A stretch of 64,000 nt of DNA from Dipetalonema caudispina. Its lineage: Eukaryota > Nematoda > Chromadorea > Rhabditida > Onchocercidae. Position numbers and translations under genes: made by a program. This document shows, in pieces, positions 1 to 13,976 of this stretch. Position 1 is the stretch's first letter, and the number at the start of each line of letters is the position of its first letter. The notes beneath the pieces were generated by a model. It had not been told where the DNA came from. It saw only the letters and a program-made list of their open reading frames with translations, and made no database searches. The stretch covers positions 948,428-1,012,427 of the forward strand of contig JABVXV010000004.1 of assembly GCA_013365325.1 (NCBI GenBank), in the 5' to 3' direction.

Positions 1-129
1 ACGATTTTTCAAAAACTTTTTGAAGGTAGCAAAAACTTTCAGTAATTAGAAAAAAGTGGAACCTAAAACAGAAAACGATTAGAGGTAGAATATTTACAAT
101 TTAATTTTTCAGGAAATTTATTTTTTTAG

Positions 130-2648
130 GAACAAAACTCGTGCCAAGTAAAATTTAGCGCTGCACTACCATCAGCATGGAGTGCTGCTGACTGTGCCAA
201 ATACTTGATTGAGAAGGAAGAAGTACCAGAAGATATGTTGTCTGAACGGCGAGCACGACATTTCGGCAGTTATCGTAGTATGAAAAATGGGTACATTGTT
301 CTTTTACAAATTACTGCCTAAGTTCTGGTTGTAAGACCTTTTTTCAAATTATCGATTAGGATTGTACTTAATTGAAATTCCAAGTTCCATTCAGATTTAG
401 ATCAATTTGTTAGTAAAATGGAGATCCTCTCTACCATTTTATCTGCTTTGATAGGACTTAATGGAAATAAATTAATTTGAAAGATACTTCGCTAAGAAAA
501 TTCCTTTGAAGAATTAAGGAAGGGGATACTATTGGTATTGGTAACCTATTTTATCCTAGATTTTTTAAACTTCTCTTGTTTATATGGGAAAGACAGTAAT
601 TCAAATTTTAATTAATTCCACAAATATCGAAATATTCCCTTCTTTATTAGTTTTTATCTTCAGTTTTTCTCTGATGAAATCAGCATCTCTAACATTGGAA
701 CGGTCAACATCTTCGCTTCCAACGCTTATTTCTCCGGATGCACCTGAAAATCACTCTAAAAATGACCCGTCGATTGATTCAAGACCATTCAGTGAACTGG
801 CTAAAAAAAAACTGGATTCTGATAAAACGTCAAATAGGGAGCTGTCTACCGAAGATAGCAGGACACAGATACCGCTTGAACCTAGTGTTTTTGTAAGTTG
901 TTGAAGTTGCGAAATTTGCATCTGTACACAAGTGAAATTTCTTTTATAATTTCAACTACTTTTGTTACCTTGCTTCATTCAATAGATTTTTCATTTCTAT
1001 TTTGTTTTACTCCATATTCCTTTCATCCTTATAACTTTACCAGTCCAGTGTATTAGTTTTATTTTTTGTTTCACTTTTTTTGTTCATAAACTTTCTTGTT
1101 TGCTTTCTTCGTTGATTTATTTATTTCGCTCGTTCAAATTTTTTTTTTTTTTTTTGAATTTTAGGTTCGTGAAATGCAACAGTCATTCCGAGAGTCGTCT
1201 CTCACCGATGAATCAGATTCAGCTTGTGCTTTAAAAGAAGAAGCTTTCAAGTAATGTGTATTGCTTATTTATTTGTCCGTTCTTCATTTTTATAGTTCGA
1301 TATTTGTTTTCTTCCATTTTATCCATAATTTAAAGCTTGCTAAAACCGGAAACCAAGGAAGTTTAATGTTTTTTGGGTGACATATTAACTTTTCATAATA
1401 TATTTTCAGTTCGACAAGTCCTTCGGCAACGTCTTCCATTCCCGTGTGCCAGACGGATAGCTCATACGATAGTCGTGATGTTGGTCTTATCACTGCTTTA
1501 AATTAACTGTTCGATTTTTTTAATTGTAGTAATCATAAATGATTGCATCGTGTTAGGTTTTGTTTTGAAGGATAAAGGGGAACTTGCACATCTGTGAGCT
1601 ATGAGAACGAAACTTCATAAAGTTCACTTTTTTGACACTAGTGTGAGAAAAGTAAGGATGAACTTCACGGACTCTCTCTTCTTCTTCAGCAATTGTCGAC
1701 GTTCAATACATCCTTGCTTCCTTGTTTGTCAAATGCAATCAAGTCCACATCATATTTTCAATTTATGAACTTCGGTTTTTAAACAATCCCCAAATTTTTA
1801 AAGAGTTTTTATTCCAAGTCATTTTCTCTTTGTTTTGCTTTACAGTTGCAAGCTCCATTGTTTGAGCAGACAATATCCAGTTGTAACCCATCAACGTCAA
1901 CTACCGTTACATTAGGTAACCTGTCATCGGAGCCAAGTTTCATCCGTTTCGGTGAACGGTTGTTTTCGCGACCAATTGATATTATTTCTTTGCCCAATAT
2001 TTTTTGCAAGAAACAACTGCTTGCTGTTTCCGATAGTTGTGGAGGTAAATTTTCGAAAATTCTTCAGGTTCTTGACATATTTCATTTGTTTCATCGGTTA
2101 TTTTGGACAGTTTAAGCTGGTAACATCAAAACATAGGAGGATGGCCTTTTTGAATTGCAACCTAAAATTTCATCTCAGAGATCTCGACATGACACCGTGT
2201 GTCATTCGGGAACTATGAGATTGATTAATGAGATTTTCAGTGTAACTGTCACTATGCCTCCCTTTAGTTTCCTTTATTGCTGGATTTTAAGATTTCCGAA
2301 ATTAATAATTTCCGTTCTAGGTGTATATATAGTGACATGTAAAGGAGAAGTATTGCAACATCTGCCAACACGGGATAGTTCGGCATCATCATTGACCATC
2401 GACCCAACAAATTGGCGTCTTCTAGTTAGCGTGATGCATAGCAAAGGACGAAGCATACATGCGTTTGATATTACAAATCGCTTCAAAAAAGTAGAGGTAA
2501 ATTTTCTTTGTAGCAGTTCTGTTTTTTTTAAACATATGGCATCCGAAAACTTTTGGATATTTTAGATTTGAAGTTTCAAAATCATTTAAATTTATTGGGT
2601 CTTCCTTTGAACTCACCTATAGCATTAAGTGTACATAATGTTACTAAC

Positions 2649-2690
<42 letters not shown>

Positions 2691-4156
2691 TGCGGTTAAT
2701 TACCTTCTTCCCAGGTAATTCCTTGTCCTAAAGAGCCGAAGATTGAGTTGAGCAGAACGCGATGGATAACAGTGAGCCCACGTGGCGAATTATTTGCAGT
2801 TTCCGGCGACAACCATCGATCAGCAATATGGATGTATAATCAATCCAGGAAGGTCAGCCTTTCTATACAATAAAGTTTTTAACTCCACTAACATTTTGTG
2901 ATTGTTAATTGGAGGATTCAACTTCCAAATGATGCATTTACTGAATGATTGTTTAAATCTATTGACTCGAAAAATACAAAACTTTTTCATTCTCTTTTTG
3001 AGGGATGGAAGATCCTGAAGGAATCGAGGAAAACTCGGTATCAGTATCTTCGAGTGGCCGAAGATCAAGCCGAATACAAGTTCGTTTTTGAAGCAGAAAT
3101 TTAAGAGAACCCTAAATTATGGTTCGGAATTTGCTAAGATTTTCAGTTACTTCGAAATTCTTTAATCAACCATATTTAAAATTTTTGTTTACATAAAATT
3201 GTGTGGATAGCTATTGCAGTCGTTATGACATGATCGACAACCGACTGGATAGTAGATCAGCTTAGGAAACAGGTCTCGATAACATTGCATTCAATCCTCT
3301 CTTTTGAACTTTTGTTCCCTTTAATTAAAATTATCAATTGGATTTGTTTCCAGAGCCGTGGTACTACTAACATGTGATGCAGCGCAAAACCGTATATTAC
3401 TTTTCGTAGCGGATCACACCGGTACACTAATCAACGAATATGACTTAACGAAAACATACAGACTCAATGAATATATAAAAAATCCGGCCAGTGCTGTTGT
3501 CGATTCAGTAAATTAGTACATATATTTATCTGTATAATAATACTTCTTCATCCCAATCGTCACTAATACACAAACGTAAAGCCATTGTTTAACTTTACTT
3601 AACTTTCAATTTATAAGTTATACATGCTCAATTTTCTTCAGCTTGGAAATTTGTTGGTACTTGACTATGCCACTAGTCGTTTATGGGCGTTGTTGGGCAG
3701 TACAAAAGGAATGCGTCACCTAAAAGAAATTATTATTCCCACCCCACTGGGTCCCCAGGAAGCCCTTGGAATTGCTGCACATGTAAGTTTATCTATTTCT
3801 TTTTGATTTCATGTGAAATTTTCGTTCGATTTCCTTTCAATGGATTGTTTATAGCAGAAGTAATCGAGTTCATTCTTTAGGGTTATTAGATATGTTCATT
3901 TATAATAATGAAGCTATTGCTTGCCTTTTTAACGAGATTTTACGATCACAAAGGCAAATATGAATGGTTTTTCCTTGGTTTTCAGGGTGATTGGATCTAC
4001 ATGACTTGTTTTGCTCGTCGGGAAGTTATTTGCTTAAGGTATTTGGTAAATGGTAGATTAGCATCGTCTTGCTGTGCAACCACCTTGGAAACGCCGAAGC
4101 CAGATCGAAGAGCTATTTCGTTACCGAGACCAACGGGGAAGCCGAATCAGGTTTAA
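130..4156 (+). CDS. Beta-propeller-like (NHL/WD-type) protein, C-terminal exons only
   Basis: Eleven exons join in frame: 130-290, 664-892, 1165-1250, 1410-1479, 1846-2044, 2321-2496, 2715-2852, 3003-3079, 3354-3507, 3642-3782 and 3986-4156 (TAA). They encode 533 residues; the true start is left of the window. The first half (about residues 50-185) is Ser/Thr-rich and polar and looks like a disordered linker. The second half consists of short strand-like segments, each a blade-sized unit, such as RPIDIISLPN, LLAVSDSCGGVYIVTCKGEV, WITVSPRGELFAVSGDN, RILLFVADHTGTLINEYDL, LGNLLVLDYATSRLWAL and GDWIYMTCFARREVICLRYL. This alternation of a strand, a D/N-G turn and another strand is typical of NHL or WD beta-propellers. 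An NHL-type propeller following a linker would fit a TRIM-NHL-like protein, but no RING or B-box is visible, so this is inference. Exon phases agree at every junction. The acceptor at 3002 (TTTTTGAG) is weaker than the rest. Confidence 0.72.
2655..2687. repeat. (AT)n microsatellite
   Basis: An uninterrupted AT dinucleotide run of about 33 bp lies in the intron between the exons ending at 2496 and starting at 2715 of the propeller gene. It is short and probably variable in length between individuals. Confidence 0.95.
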
Positions 4157-6864
4157 TCACTAGCAGAGACTTTCCGAAAGAAAAACGGATCTTATATGTT
4201 ATTGATTATTTAGAGTTGTAAAAACAAATGGTGATTCTTTTTTGAGCTTCTTCCACACAAATCTGAGTACATTAGCTGAAAAAGATTTCCATGCATAACG
4301 AATTTCCATGACACATTCTTCTGTTTTTGATTTCATTTTTGTTTGGTTCGGAAAATTAAGATGTAGATGAGAAATTTTCGAAATTCTTGTTTTTGAACTG
4401 GTTTCCTTAACAAAAACCATTCATGAATTCATGTAATCTTGTAAAACACTGCACACAGCTGGGATTTTATCCACTCAAAATTCAGCTGTTTTTCTTTTAG
4501 AATTCGTTAATTTTCTGATTTCAAGAAAATTGCGAAAAAGTTACACTTGACTTCTTGCAAATAACTTGCTTAACAAAATAGTTCGTCATTCTTATTTTAA
4601 TGCCAAAACGAAAATTATTGCATTCAAAATGATTTCTGTGCCACCGCGCTTTAAGACTGAATTATCTCTGTCTTCTCAACATATGCTCATTGTTTAACAG
4701 TTACTGTGATTAATTGTATCTGCTTGTTTCACAACAAATCATGATTACGATAATTTATGTGCTAGTCTCTTAGTTATCCTAATGTTTGCATGCAACACTT
4801 TCGTTGTTTAGGCACTGCTTAGATCTTTCTTGCCTTTCGTTTGTATTTTTGTTTATCCTTCTCATTTTCCACTATTTTTTACTTTTTAGAAGAAATTTGT
4901 CGAGACATTCTGAGGGGAACTTTGTCAATATGAAATTTTAAGTCCCTGAAAATTTTGAAATTTCACAAAGTTTCAGTTTAATTTTCATTCACGAAGAAAA
5001 TGAGTGAAAATTTTCTCTCATGTTGTTACACTTTCTGCATCCCATGTACAAGTTATGTGTTAGGAATTCGAAAGGTATTCTAAAATCCTAATTCCGATCT
5101 GTTTCTACGTAGGAGCATACCATAAATATTATTCGCAATTCTTTGAGAGCTCTCACGCTTGATTGATAATATCATGTAGTTATTTTAATGCATCAATGCC
5201 TTATCTCAGACCATTTTTGCCTTCATCTTTGTGTTTCTGATTTCTTCATTTTTGTTTCATGTCTATCACTTCAAATGTATAGAATTTCTTCCAAGGTTCA
5301 GATAGAACCCTTAAACTTGTTTCGCATGGTTTTCAAAAATATAATGGCTTTTGATTTTTCTTCATATAATTTAATCAGATTTAAATGGAAACACGCTTTA
5401 TTTTGACTGTTAATTTTTTAATAAATGCTATCTCAGGAAAATAAAATTAAAATTTCTCTCCACAGCTTGAAGAAAACTTTGCAAAAAGCAACGCAAGAAA
5501 AATTGTCTTATAGTTAGAGCCGTCAGACGGCATTAAATTAATTGTCCCTCTATTCATAAATTTTTCTTCCTTACTTTCCCCTCCTCTTTGTTTCTAATTT
5601 CTTTTCCTCTTCCTTCCAGAGGTATCACTTACTTTTTTATTTTGTTCAAGGGACATCAATTACCATGCCGAAAATGTTTATATCATTTGTCTTATTTTTC
5701 AGCATTGAAGTTCTGAGTGAGTCATATTTGTATTTATTCTTATTTTCAGCAAGTTGCATAAAATTTCACATATTTGTGTTTGAATCAGCAGAACAAATAA
5801 ATTAGAAAAAAAGTCGTCCATCACTTCCATTATCTTTTTCGCCGCAGATCAATTTATCGTAAGAAATGCAGAACATTCCCGGAGCAAACAATAACTTTTA
5901 TTTTATTGTAGTTATTCATTCAACAACAGCTAATTTACATTGCATATATTCAAAAAAAAAAAAGTGTTGAAATAACGGATCAGATTGCTTCAACATGTTT
6001 TGATCCAATTGTAAATTTCGTTGATGATTCATTCAAAAACTTAGTTCATAATACTATTATAACTAATTTTATTTAAAATCTCTTCCATAGCAAACATTAA
6101 TTTGTTTCGATACAAATTAACTCAATTTTCAGAAGAAAAAGACAATAAGATGTAGTCAAATATCAAATGTAATCAATACAGAATGCGGTGAAATATTATT
6201 AATATTTCATTGACTATCGATAATTTATGCCATTATGATTGTCATTTACTATTGCACTTATAATTATAATTTTGCTTTTGTTACTATTGAAGTACTGTGT
6301 TTAGCAATTTAATATCATTATGTAGCTTTATGATATCTTCTTACATAACATTAAAATATTCTCCTTTATTTTCAAATATCAGAGAAGTTTTGGATAACTA
6401 CATTGTTAACTTCGACAATTTGAATATCTCTTATGACATCTTGTAGGCTATTGCCTCATTTAAATTGGATCCTATCACTTTCAAATGATAATAATATCAT
6501 AAGAAATTGAAGTTAGTTGAAATAAAAAATAATTCTTCTTTCCTTTTCTTTTCCATCTCTTCTACGGATCTATCTTTATTTGTTTAAATTTTATGTTTTT
6601 TAAATGTTCTTGCTGTTTGATTTAATTCCCACTTAATTTCTATTCACCAAGTTTAAAATTGATTGCATCATGCAAAAAAAAACCATTAAATAATTAATTA
6701 ATTGGCTTATTGCTAGACAAAAATTTTGCTTTTTTTTTTAAATTAATTAACAGGCTTTATAATCGTTACAAATTGATAGGAAGCAAATAGGAGGGACTTC
6801 TCATGTTTCAGGTACTCATTAACAATGTCTGCCATTGCTGATGATACTATACATTGTGAAAGTG

Positions 6865-6865
6865 A

Positions 6866-6888
<23 letters not shown>
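6865..6888. repeat. Poly-A run (24 A)
   Basis: A pure A tract of 24 bases sits in intergenic DNA, followed by further A-rich sequence up to about 6950. It could be a retroposed poly-A tail, but no flanking duplication or coding remnant was recognised, so it is listed only as simple sequence. Confidence 0.9.
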
Positions 6889-6896
<8 letters not shown>

Positions 6897-8717
6897 AAAA
6901 AAAAACAATTGTCTATTGAATTGGAAAGTTTCGAAAAAAGAAAAAAAATGGGAAATATACAATGTTTAGAATAAAAAATACAAATTTCTCCAAGCATTAC
7001 CTAATTTCATTTCCATCTTTCCCACTTCTGTTCAACTTACTTAATTTGCTGACACCAAAAATTTGAAATTAATATCACTACAACAATGACTTCTCCTTAA
7101 TATTGTCATTTAAACCTGTTTCCCTTAATAGCTCGAACTTAAACTGTATGAAATATTTCAATTCAATGTAATCCTTCTAAAAAAAAAAAAACAAAAAAAA
7201 AAAAAATCAACCAAGAATAGCACTACAATTAGTTAGTTTATTTTTCTTTTTCTCAAAATGCACTGCCATAATTAATTTATTTAGTTCCTTCCTCATTTTC
7301 AAATCCGGTTTAAAATTATGTCTAATTTCTTTTTTGCTTATCGGAATAAAATGCACGAAAACGCATTAGCATTGGCAACATTTACAATGAAGTGAAACTA
7401 AATGAAATGATCCAGTCGTAAACATTTTGTTAAACCCGACTTTATCTGATACTCTCTTTCATGAAAACCTTACCTGACCAGAATATGCTTTACACTGGAC
7501 GGCAAAGTTTGGTAATTTTGTGGGTAACTTCCAAATCCGAATTCATTTTGGCTTCGTCGTTATTGAAACAGGAATAGTGTCGGTTAAATGTGAGTAATTA
7601 ATTGAAATTTCAGAAATTATAGATAGATACTTTAGAAATTTCGAATTGATTTGATTGTTAGGTATATTTGTTTTAATCCATTACATTAGTAGTTGTTGCA
7701 TGGAAGTGGTGAAATTCATCAATAATCACGAATTCTTGGCTGTTATTATTTCATAGAAAAATGGAATATTTGGAAAGATTTCAGAATTTATTTAGGAAAA
7801 TTTTGTAGTTTTAAGAATCTCAAGTTCCTCTGAAGAATTTTATAACACATTAATTTATCATTTCACATTTCAGCCGAAGGATAGAGGGTTTTAGGTTATT
7901 CATTTCAGCTGTTAATTACAATTCACCAAAAGAACTGCAGTGAAATTTTCCTTTTACCCATAATTACTTGTAGGAGTTTCTAGGGTTTCCTAATTAAGAT
8001 TTCTTAATCGTTTCATAATTTAATTATCGTGGTATCATGTTCATTACTATAAAATTATAGGAGAAGATGCGGTAAATTTACTTATAAATTTATAACTCCG
8101 GGAAATATACTGATTAATTGTGGAAAATGTTGAATAAAACCTAAGAAAATATGATTTCGTAAATTTAATTTTTTGTTTATCTATTTCCATGTTTCTTCGT
8201 TTATTTGTTTATTTTTTGCTCTTTTCCATTTCATTACCTACTTCATTTATTCTATCATACATTTGTATTAATTTTTTATTTATAAACTAATCTCATTTAC
8301 TAATTAAAAAAAAAAATGAAACAGAAAAGCAGCTATGATATGAACTAATAATTAGCACCTTTTGTCAATTATATTGTTCTAATAAAGATACGTCATTTCA
8401 TACTTCATATTTCAATTTCTTCTTCAAGCAGACAATGTTTCTGCAATACCTCAAATCAACGATCATAATTGAACATGATCAATAATGATCTTGGAATGAA
8501 ATGTGTTAATGACAAAAAGAATGACTAATCTGAACTTTTATTCATCCCTTTTTACCTATTATCTCGCCAGTTTGACCAATGTAACAACTTCTTATACTTT
8601 TTTCTATCTTCAAGTTTGAGTGATTATCAGTGATTCTTTCTGCACAACATGTTTTTCGAAATTTCATTGAACACTTTCAATAGTTGCTGTTTGACAAAAG
8701 CAAGTAAAGTCTTCGGT

Positions 8718-8786
8718 AATCATCTTGATCATCATTATCATCCTCATTATCATAATTATTATCATACTACCATCATCATTATAGTT
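8718..8786. repeat. Imperfect ATC/ATT trinucleotide repeat
   Basis: A run of about 70 bp is made almost entirely of ATC, ATT and TCATT units (for example ATCATCTTGATCATCATTAT). It is low-complexity intergenic DNA with no open frame of interest. Confidence 0.75.
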
Positions 8787-9008
8787 GTAATCAGCTTAGA
8801 CTTCACAATGTTCGTTTAGGCTTACTGTTGTTTTCAAAAAAAATCATACAAAGATTTTCTTCAATTTTAGACTTTCAAAGTTATAATTAAATATTTTAAA
8901 TAAAGGTGTTTATGTATGGATGAGCTAAAAAAAATAGCACAATATAAATGATTGGATCTTAATATGAATGCAAATCTCTTCGACAATTTCATATTTTATA
9001 AGAGCAAG

Positions 9009-9104
9009 TTTTTTTTTTTTTTTTTTTTTTTGTTAACCAATGGAAACGATGTTTTAATTTAGTTCAAGCATTTTTCGATTTTTTTTTTTTTTTTTTTTTT
9101 TTTT
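9009..9104. repeat. Pair of long poly-T tracts
   Basis: Two poly-T tracts lie 47 bp apart: 9009-9031 (23 T) and 9079-9104 (26 T). The spacer is ordinary AT-rich sequence. Tracts of this length are prone to slippage and to assembly error. Confidence 0.9.
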
Positions 9105-9947
9105 AGTAAGATAGCTGTAAAACATTACAAATATTGCAAAACATTGATAAATATAGGTCTTCTTCTTTCAGTTTGTTAAATCAGATGATGATAGTGATGA
9201 ACAAGTTTTCATGTCTCTTTACACAACTCCGTGAATTTTGTACTTGCAAAATCAGTCATTGCAAATAATCCTTTCAGGAATTCTAAATAAGTAATTTTCA
9301 ATCAATTTAAAATTACGATGTCTTTGAAGAATATCGTTTCTTTACATTGAATAATTGAAAATTATTGCTTTTTTTTTTACTAAATGAATTATTATTTCCC
9401 GAAAAACTTATCGAACATGACAAATTATCCTATAGTAGTTTAATTCTTATGAAACTTTTTTCTACATTGTGAGAAATTCACTTGAGATATATTTTTAGCA
9501 AATCATTTATTGGATTACAATTTTGAACAGTAAGTATTATGAGTATATAGCTTTAAATCATAAATATGAAACTAAAATATGAAACCTTTAGCGCTAGCTT
9601 TACGTTCAATCACTTACATTCTTGATTGCATACTTTGCAAAACCTGTTTTTCAAATGCTTGTATAAATATTAAGAATCATGAAAACATGACGGATAGTTA
9701 TTTTCCAGTTGTATAATGTTTCATTAAATGTCAAAGATCGAGAATCACTAAAGATTCACACAGGTTCATTTACTAAAGAAACGAATTATCGTTAAGTATC
9801 GCATTTTAATGATAGTTATCAGCACAGTTATATTATCATACATTGTCATTATTATCAGTATTACTTTCCAGAATATGAAAGGATGAATTTGGTGAAGGTA
9901 TTTAAATCAAGTTATCATTATTTGTAATTACTACAATTCCGACGAAA

Positions 9948-12900
9948 ATGGCAATAGCTGGACTGATGACGTTGTCAACAGTATTGCTGACATTACTTGT
10001 ACGCAAAACGGCGGAGCAGCGACAGTTAATGCCGATTTCGCTATCATTCATATTTCATTTGCTATACGAAGCTTCTCACTCCTACGCAATTTCATTGCAA
10101 TGATTACGGAAATTCTGCTTTTGATACAGTGATAATCAATGCATCAACAGATGATGCTATGCAAATTTCAAAGCAAAATATTCACTGATATTTAATTTAA
10201 TTTCTAATGAAAATATCAAAATGTTAAAAGAATATATGATATTTAGGTTGAAAAGAACATGTTTGATAAAGAGTGCATGAGAATAGAACACATTTAAGAG
10301 ATAAAAAAGATATAAAATTGGAAGTCCAATTAATTAACATGAAAAAATTTACAAATCATAGGTATTATATTGAGAAAAACATCATTGCTTCTTCGTAATA
10401 TTTAATTCTGTTTAAAAATGGAAGTTTTTCGAAAAGTTTTGCACTACTTTTCAATTTTGCTTTCGTTTGAAGTCACCGAATTTCTCAGTTTTATAACTGT
10501 TGCAAAGCATTTCGGTCAAATTTCGAATATTATTGGAAATCGAAAATCACCCGACTGCAATGAACTGTTGGATTAGAATCTAAAGACAATATTTAAATTT
10601 TCTTCTTCAATCTTGGAAAATCTTTGACGGATACCGTTGTGCTTTATCTTTAGCTAAGGCTAAAAGCGAAAACTGCAATATCTTAGAATATCTTTATTGA
10701 CATTCTCAGAACTTCGAAAACACCAATTACTTTTCAAAAAAATTAATCAAAAAATCTCGAATGTTATCACCTACAAAACGAAGTTTATTTTTAGGTCTTT
10801 CGCATACCTGCAATTATACCATTAAATTCACGGACTCCAATCAACAGAAGCAGGTGACACCTACCATATTTCACTAATTATTTAGGCGTATTTTTCGCTT
10901 ACTTAATTACTTCCTCTTATAATTATGAATGATCGGAGCACTATTATCAACAAGCTACCATATGGCTTCTTCTTAGACAGTTTCAGTTTTTCAAAAAAAT
11001 GTTTAAACGCTTCATATCATAAATCGCTAGCTTTGATCCCACTAATTTCTCTTTTTTCATCTTTGATCATTCATAATTCCGAATTCCAATTTGTTTCGAA
11101 TGAATTTTCTGAAAAATTCCGGAATTTTTCAACTGTTTCCACTTTCTTTCCGTTTCTTCAAATTTCCATATCTGAAATTTAATTCATAAATTTATCAAAT
11201 TCTGCCATTTCTTTTGAAGTCAAAAGTAAAGAGAAAATAATTGCTACTTTCCCGGGTGTAGTTTGTTTTGCTCATCAAAATATCACCGAAAATAAGTCAA
11301 TTTTAATCCATAAAATTAAAATTGAATCTTCAGTTCTGTTCAATCTCATCAACCAGGCCAGCAAATTCAACGACAAAAACTACGATGGCGTAATTCTCAA
11401 CAAATTATTGGATTGAATCGCCAGGTCAGTTTGTTTGTCCGCTGAGGAAATAGTGACATATACATTCAGAATAGCCAACACTATATCTTTACGGCTAATT
11501 AAGGAAGAGTGAACTATCAAAACGTAATTTCAGGTGGTAAAGCAACCTTCTTCAATCAGTAAAAAATTTCGACAAAATCCTACTATAATGATTAAGGCGG
11601 TTCAGAGGTACTAACATTAATTTACAAACTTTCCGCAGATTTTATGTGGTATATTTTAAACTTTACGACATGTTCACATTACTTTGAATATTTTTTCATT
11701 GCTTTTGACATCAATATCATTGTGATTTTATCAATAAATCAGGAAATTTTCCGTTTCAAATCTTCAGGAATACTGTAAAAACGAGAGGAGACGTGGATAG
11801 AGCTCAGAAAAAAGGAAGCAGGCATAAAAAGGGCCAATTGCTATTAGTTTCTACTCCATTCTTCCTAATTAATAAGTTCCACCCGATCATTTTGCGAAAC
11901 AAATCAGGATGGCAACAATTTATTCGTCTTCGAAAATTACTCGGACAAACTTCTTCAGAAAAAATGAAGGAAATTTCGTATCGGGAAAGAGCACGGCTTC
12001 CACTGCAATGGTTGGACTTCGGACATAGGTAAGTTTCAGGTATTTGCCATATTTGGATCACTTTCAAATCAACTTTGCACTACTATTGCCCTGAAATGGT
12101 AAAACAGATACATGAATCAACAACAGAAATCTTTACCGGTTGCAAATTAATTAACATTTACCACTTCCGAATTTGACATAAAATTTTAGCGACCAGTTCT
12201 CGACGAAGTAATCTTCTTCATACCGGAACTGGCACTGATTTCTTTTCTATCACAACTCTTTCATTGCTATGGCATTTTCCCGCAATGTATTTCATTTGAT
12301 AACTGTGTTTACGATACGAAGGACTTTGTTAGATTAATGATGAAAATGAACAAATTTTTCCTCACTTTTTATCAAATTTACATTTAAAATAAAAGTTTTG
12401 AATCGTGAAGTCGAAGCCTTCCATGTACACTAATTAATTTATCATGAAAAAGGCACAATTAATAGCGCCAAAAGCACATCCTTTTTAAGGTTGGAAAAAG
12501 ACTTTTCCGGTTGAAGTGAAACTTTTCATTCATTAATTTTATATTATTATTTTTTCTCTTCATAGATGGGAAAAGTTTGTTTGTTTCAGACCGTTTGATT
12601 TCTCGAATCGACCTTCGATTGCTACGAAAATTAATACAACAAGTCATCTGCTAATTCTATCAACTCCATCAACACCTTCTTTACAAAATGAAAGCAATTT
12701 TAGTCTGAAAAGTGAAAATCTGAAATCACTTTCTCTTAAAGAATCCCTGTCAAAATTCCTTCAAGATGCAGCCATATCAACCGTTGATATTTTTGATGAT
12801 AAAAATAGTACACTACCGCTCGAGCAACAATCAACGGAACAAAAGCTTCAACATGTCACACTTCAAAATGTGGAGCAAACTTCAGCAGGTCAGTCTTTCA

Positions 12901-13966
12901 AAATCAAAAATCCCTCGGAGGAGTTGAAGTTATGCTATCAAATTCCAAATAGCAATCACGCGATAATTTCTTTTCCAAATCAATTTTAATTCACTACTGT
13001 GATAATTCCAATTTCCGTCGGACTTCCGTCACAAAATTTCAGTTCCGGAAAAAGCAAAGATTTTCAACTCTATGTCAAAAATGTCTAAAATTCTCAACCT
13101 TATCTGAGCTTATTGTTTTATATGTTACATTCTTTCACAAATGAAACGATATCCAAAGATACATGAACTAATAACTTCCGTGAATTGCTTCTTATCTGAA
13201 ACATTAACCGACTCAGTTTATAATCATATTTGAAAGTCAATTTTAACAGTAATAAAGCCGATTGAGTACTAAGAAATGGCTGCGATAGCCTGAAATTATT
13301 TCCAATAACACTTAAACTTCATTATAAAAACCAAACTTTCATTTTTTTTTCTATATCAAATTCTCACCAGTAAATTTCCACTAAATTTTAGTTTTTTGTT
13401 ATCTTCACGAAAATTTAAAATAATTGAGGATTAATGAAAGTTAATTCAACTGAATTTGACAGGTTTTTAAGATAGTAAAATAGGTTTGAATTACATTAAA
13501 TTTGAGTTTAGAAGAAGCTAAACGTTCGAAAAATATTTTTTTTTTTAATGACAAATTACAATTATTTATAGGCTTGTTTGTTCAATTGTCGAAATGGCTA
13601 TTACAGTGAATTTCACATACAGAAACTTTATTTATACTTTAAAATAGTTCCATTGGTAATTACTCATTACCAATTCATCTTATAACTTTTTACTTTTTTC
13701 TTTTTGCAGTAACAGAATCGACACTTCCGTTGGCGATAACGGCAGTAGAGGTTCAGACTTCATCACCATTCACCGTGCAACATTTGCTTCCTACCGCGGA
13801 ATTTGATTCAAATTTTCCACAAAGTTTATCGAACAGTGTTGGACCACCTGGTTTCTTACCACCTAACGATGAAGTAATTACACAACTGAATAATGCTCAA
13901 AACTTTCATGCTTTAGCAGAAGTTATGGAACTTAAACGACATTTTATTAGAAATGGCACTAATTAA
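9948..13966 (+). CDS. Putative secreted protein of unknown family
   Basis: The supported exons are 10795-10853, 11334-11424, 11534-11607, 11768-12028, 12566-12888 and 13710-13966 (TAA). They join in frame and give 354 residues. A likely first exon is 9948-9998: AAA-ATG-G start context, then a 17-residue hydrophobic peptide (MAIAGLMTLSTVLLTLL) that resembles a signal peptide. Its donor (CTT/GTACGC) has the correct phase 0 but is weak, so the first exon is tentative. The segment after it is basic and rich in Gln, Arg and Lys (residues about 18-125, with runs such as RAQKKGSRHKKG). The middle is Ser/Leu/Lys-rich, and the C-terminus (last 85 residues) is acidic and Pro/Ser-rich, ending RHFIRNGTN. 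There is no membrane segment after the N-terminus, no Cys pattern and no domain that I recognise. The gene converges on tax-2. The whole-gene function is unknown. Confidence 0.68.
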
Positions 13967-13970
13967 TTTC

Positions 13971-13976
13971 AATAAA
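13971..13976 (+). other. Poly(A) signal AATAAA
   Basis: A canonical AATAAA begins 4 bp after the stop codon of the putative secreted protein gene. This predicts a very short 3' UTR, with cleavage about 10-20 bp downstream. Short 3' UTRs of this kind are common in nematodes. Confidence 0.6.

Larger units (their letters stand above)
4157..9947. other. Intergenic stretch, no supported gene
   Basis: This 5.8 kb is very AT-rich and dominated by stop codons in all frames, with poly-A/T runs. Part of the left end must be 3' UTR of the propeller gene. No spliced model with protein-like composition could be assembled on either strand. A short ATG ORF with a hydrophobic start at 5665 was examined and rejected (see rejected items). 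Confidence 0.6.

Noticed and set aside
5665..5830. ATG with hydrophobic start (MPKMFISFVLFFSIEVL) and a possible GTGAGT donor
   Set aside because: The only in-frame continuation needs an intron of about 33 bp, too short for nematodes, and then stops after about 18 codons. The phase does not fit the secreted-protein exons at 10795 onward.
7440..7590. Less AT-rich patch with TGACCAG and GGTAATT splice-like sites
   Set aside because: Frames on both strands are short and closed, and no neighbouring exon could be linked to it.
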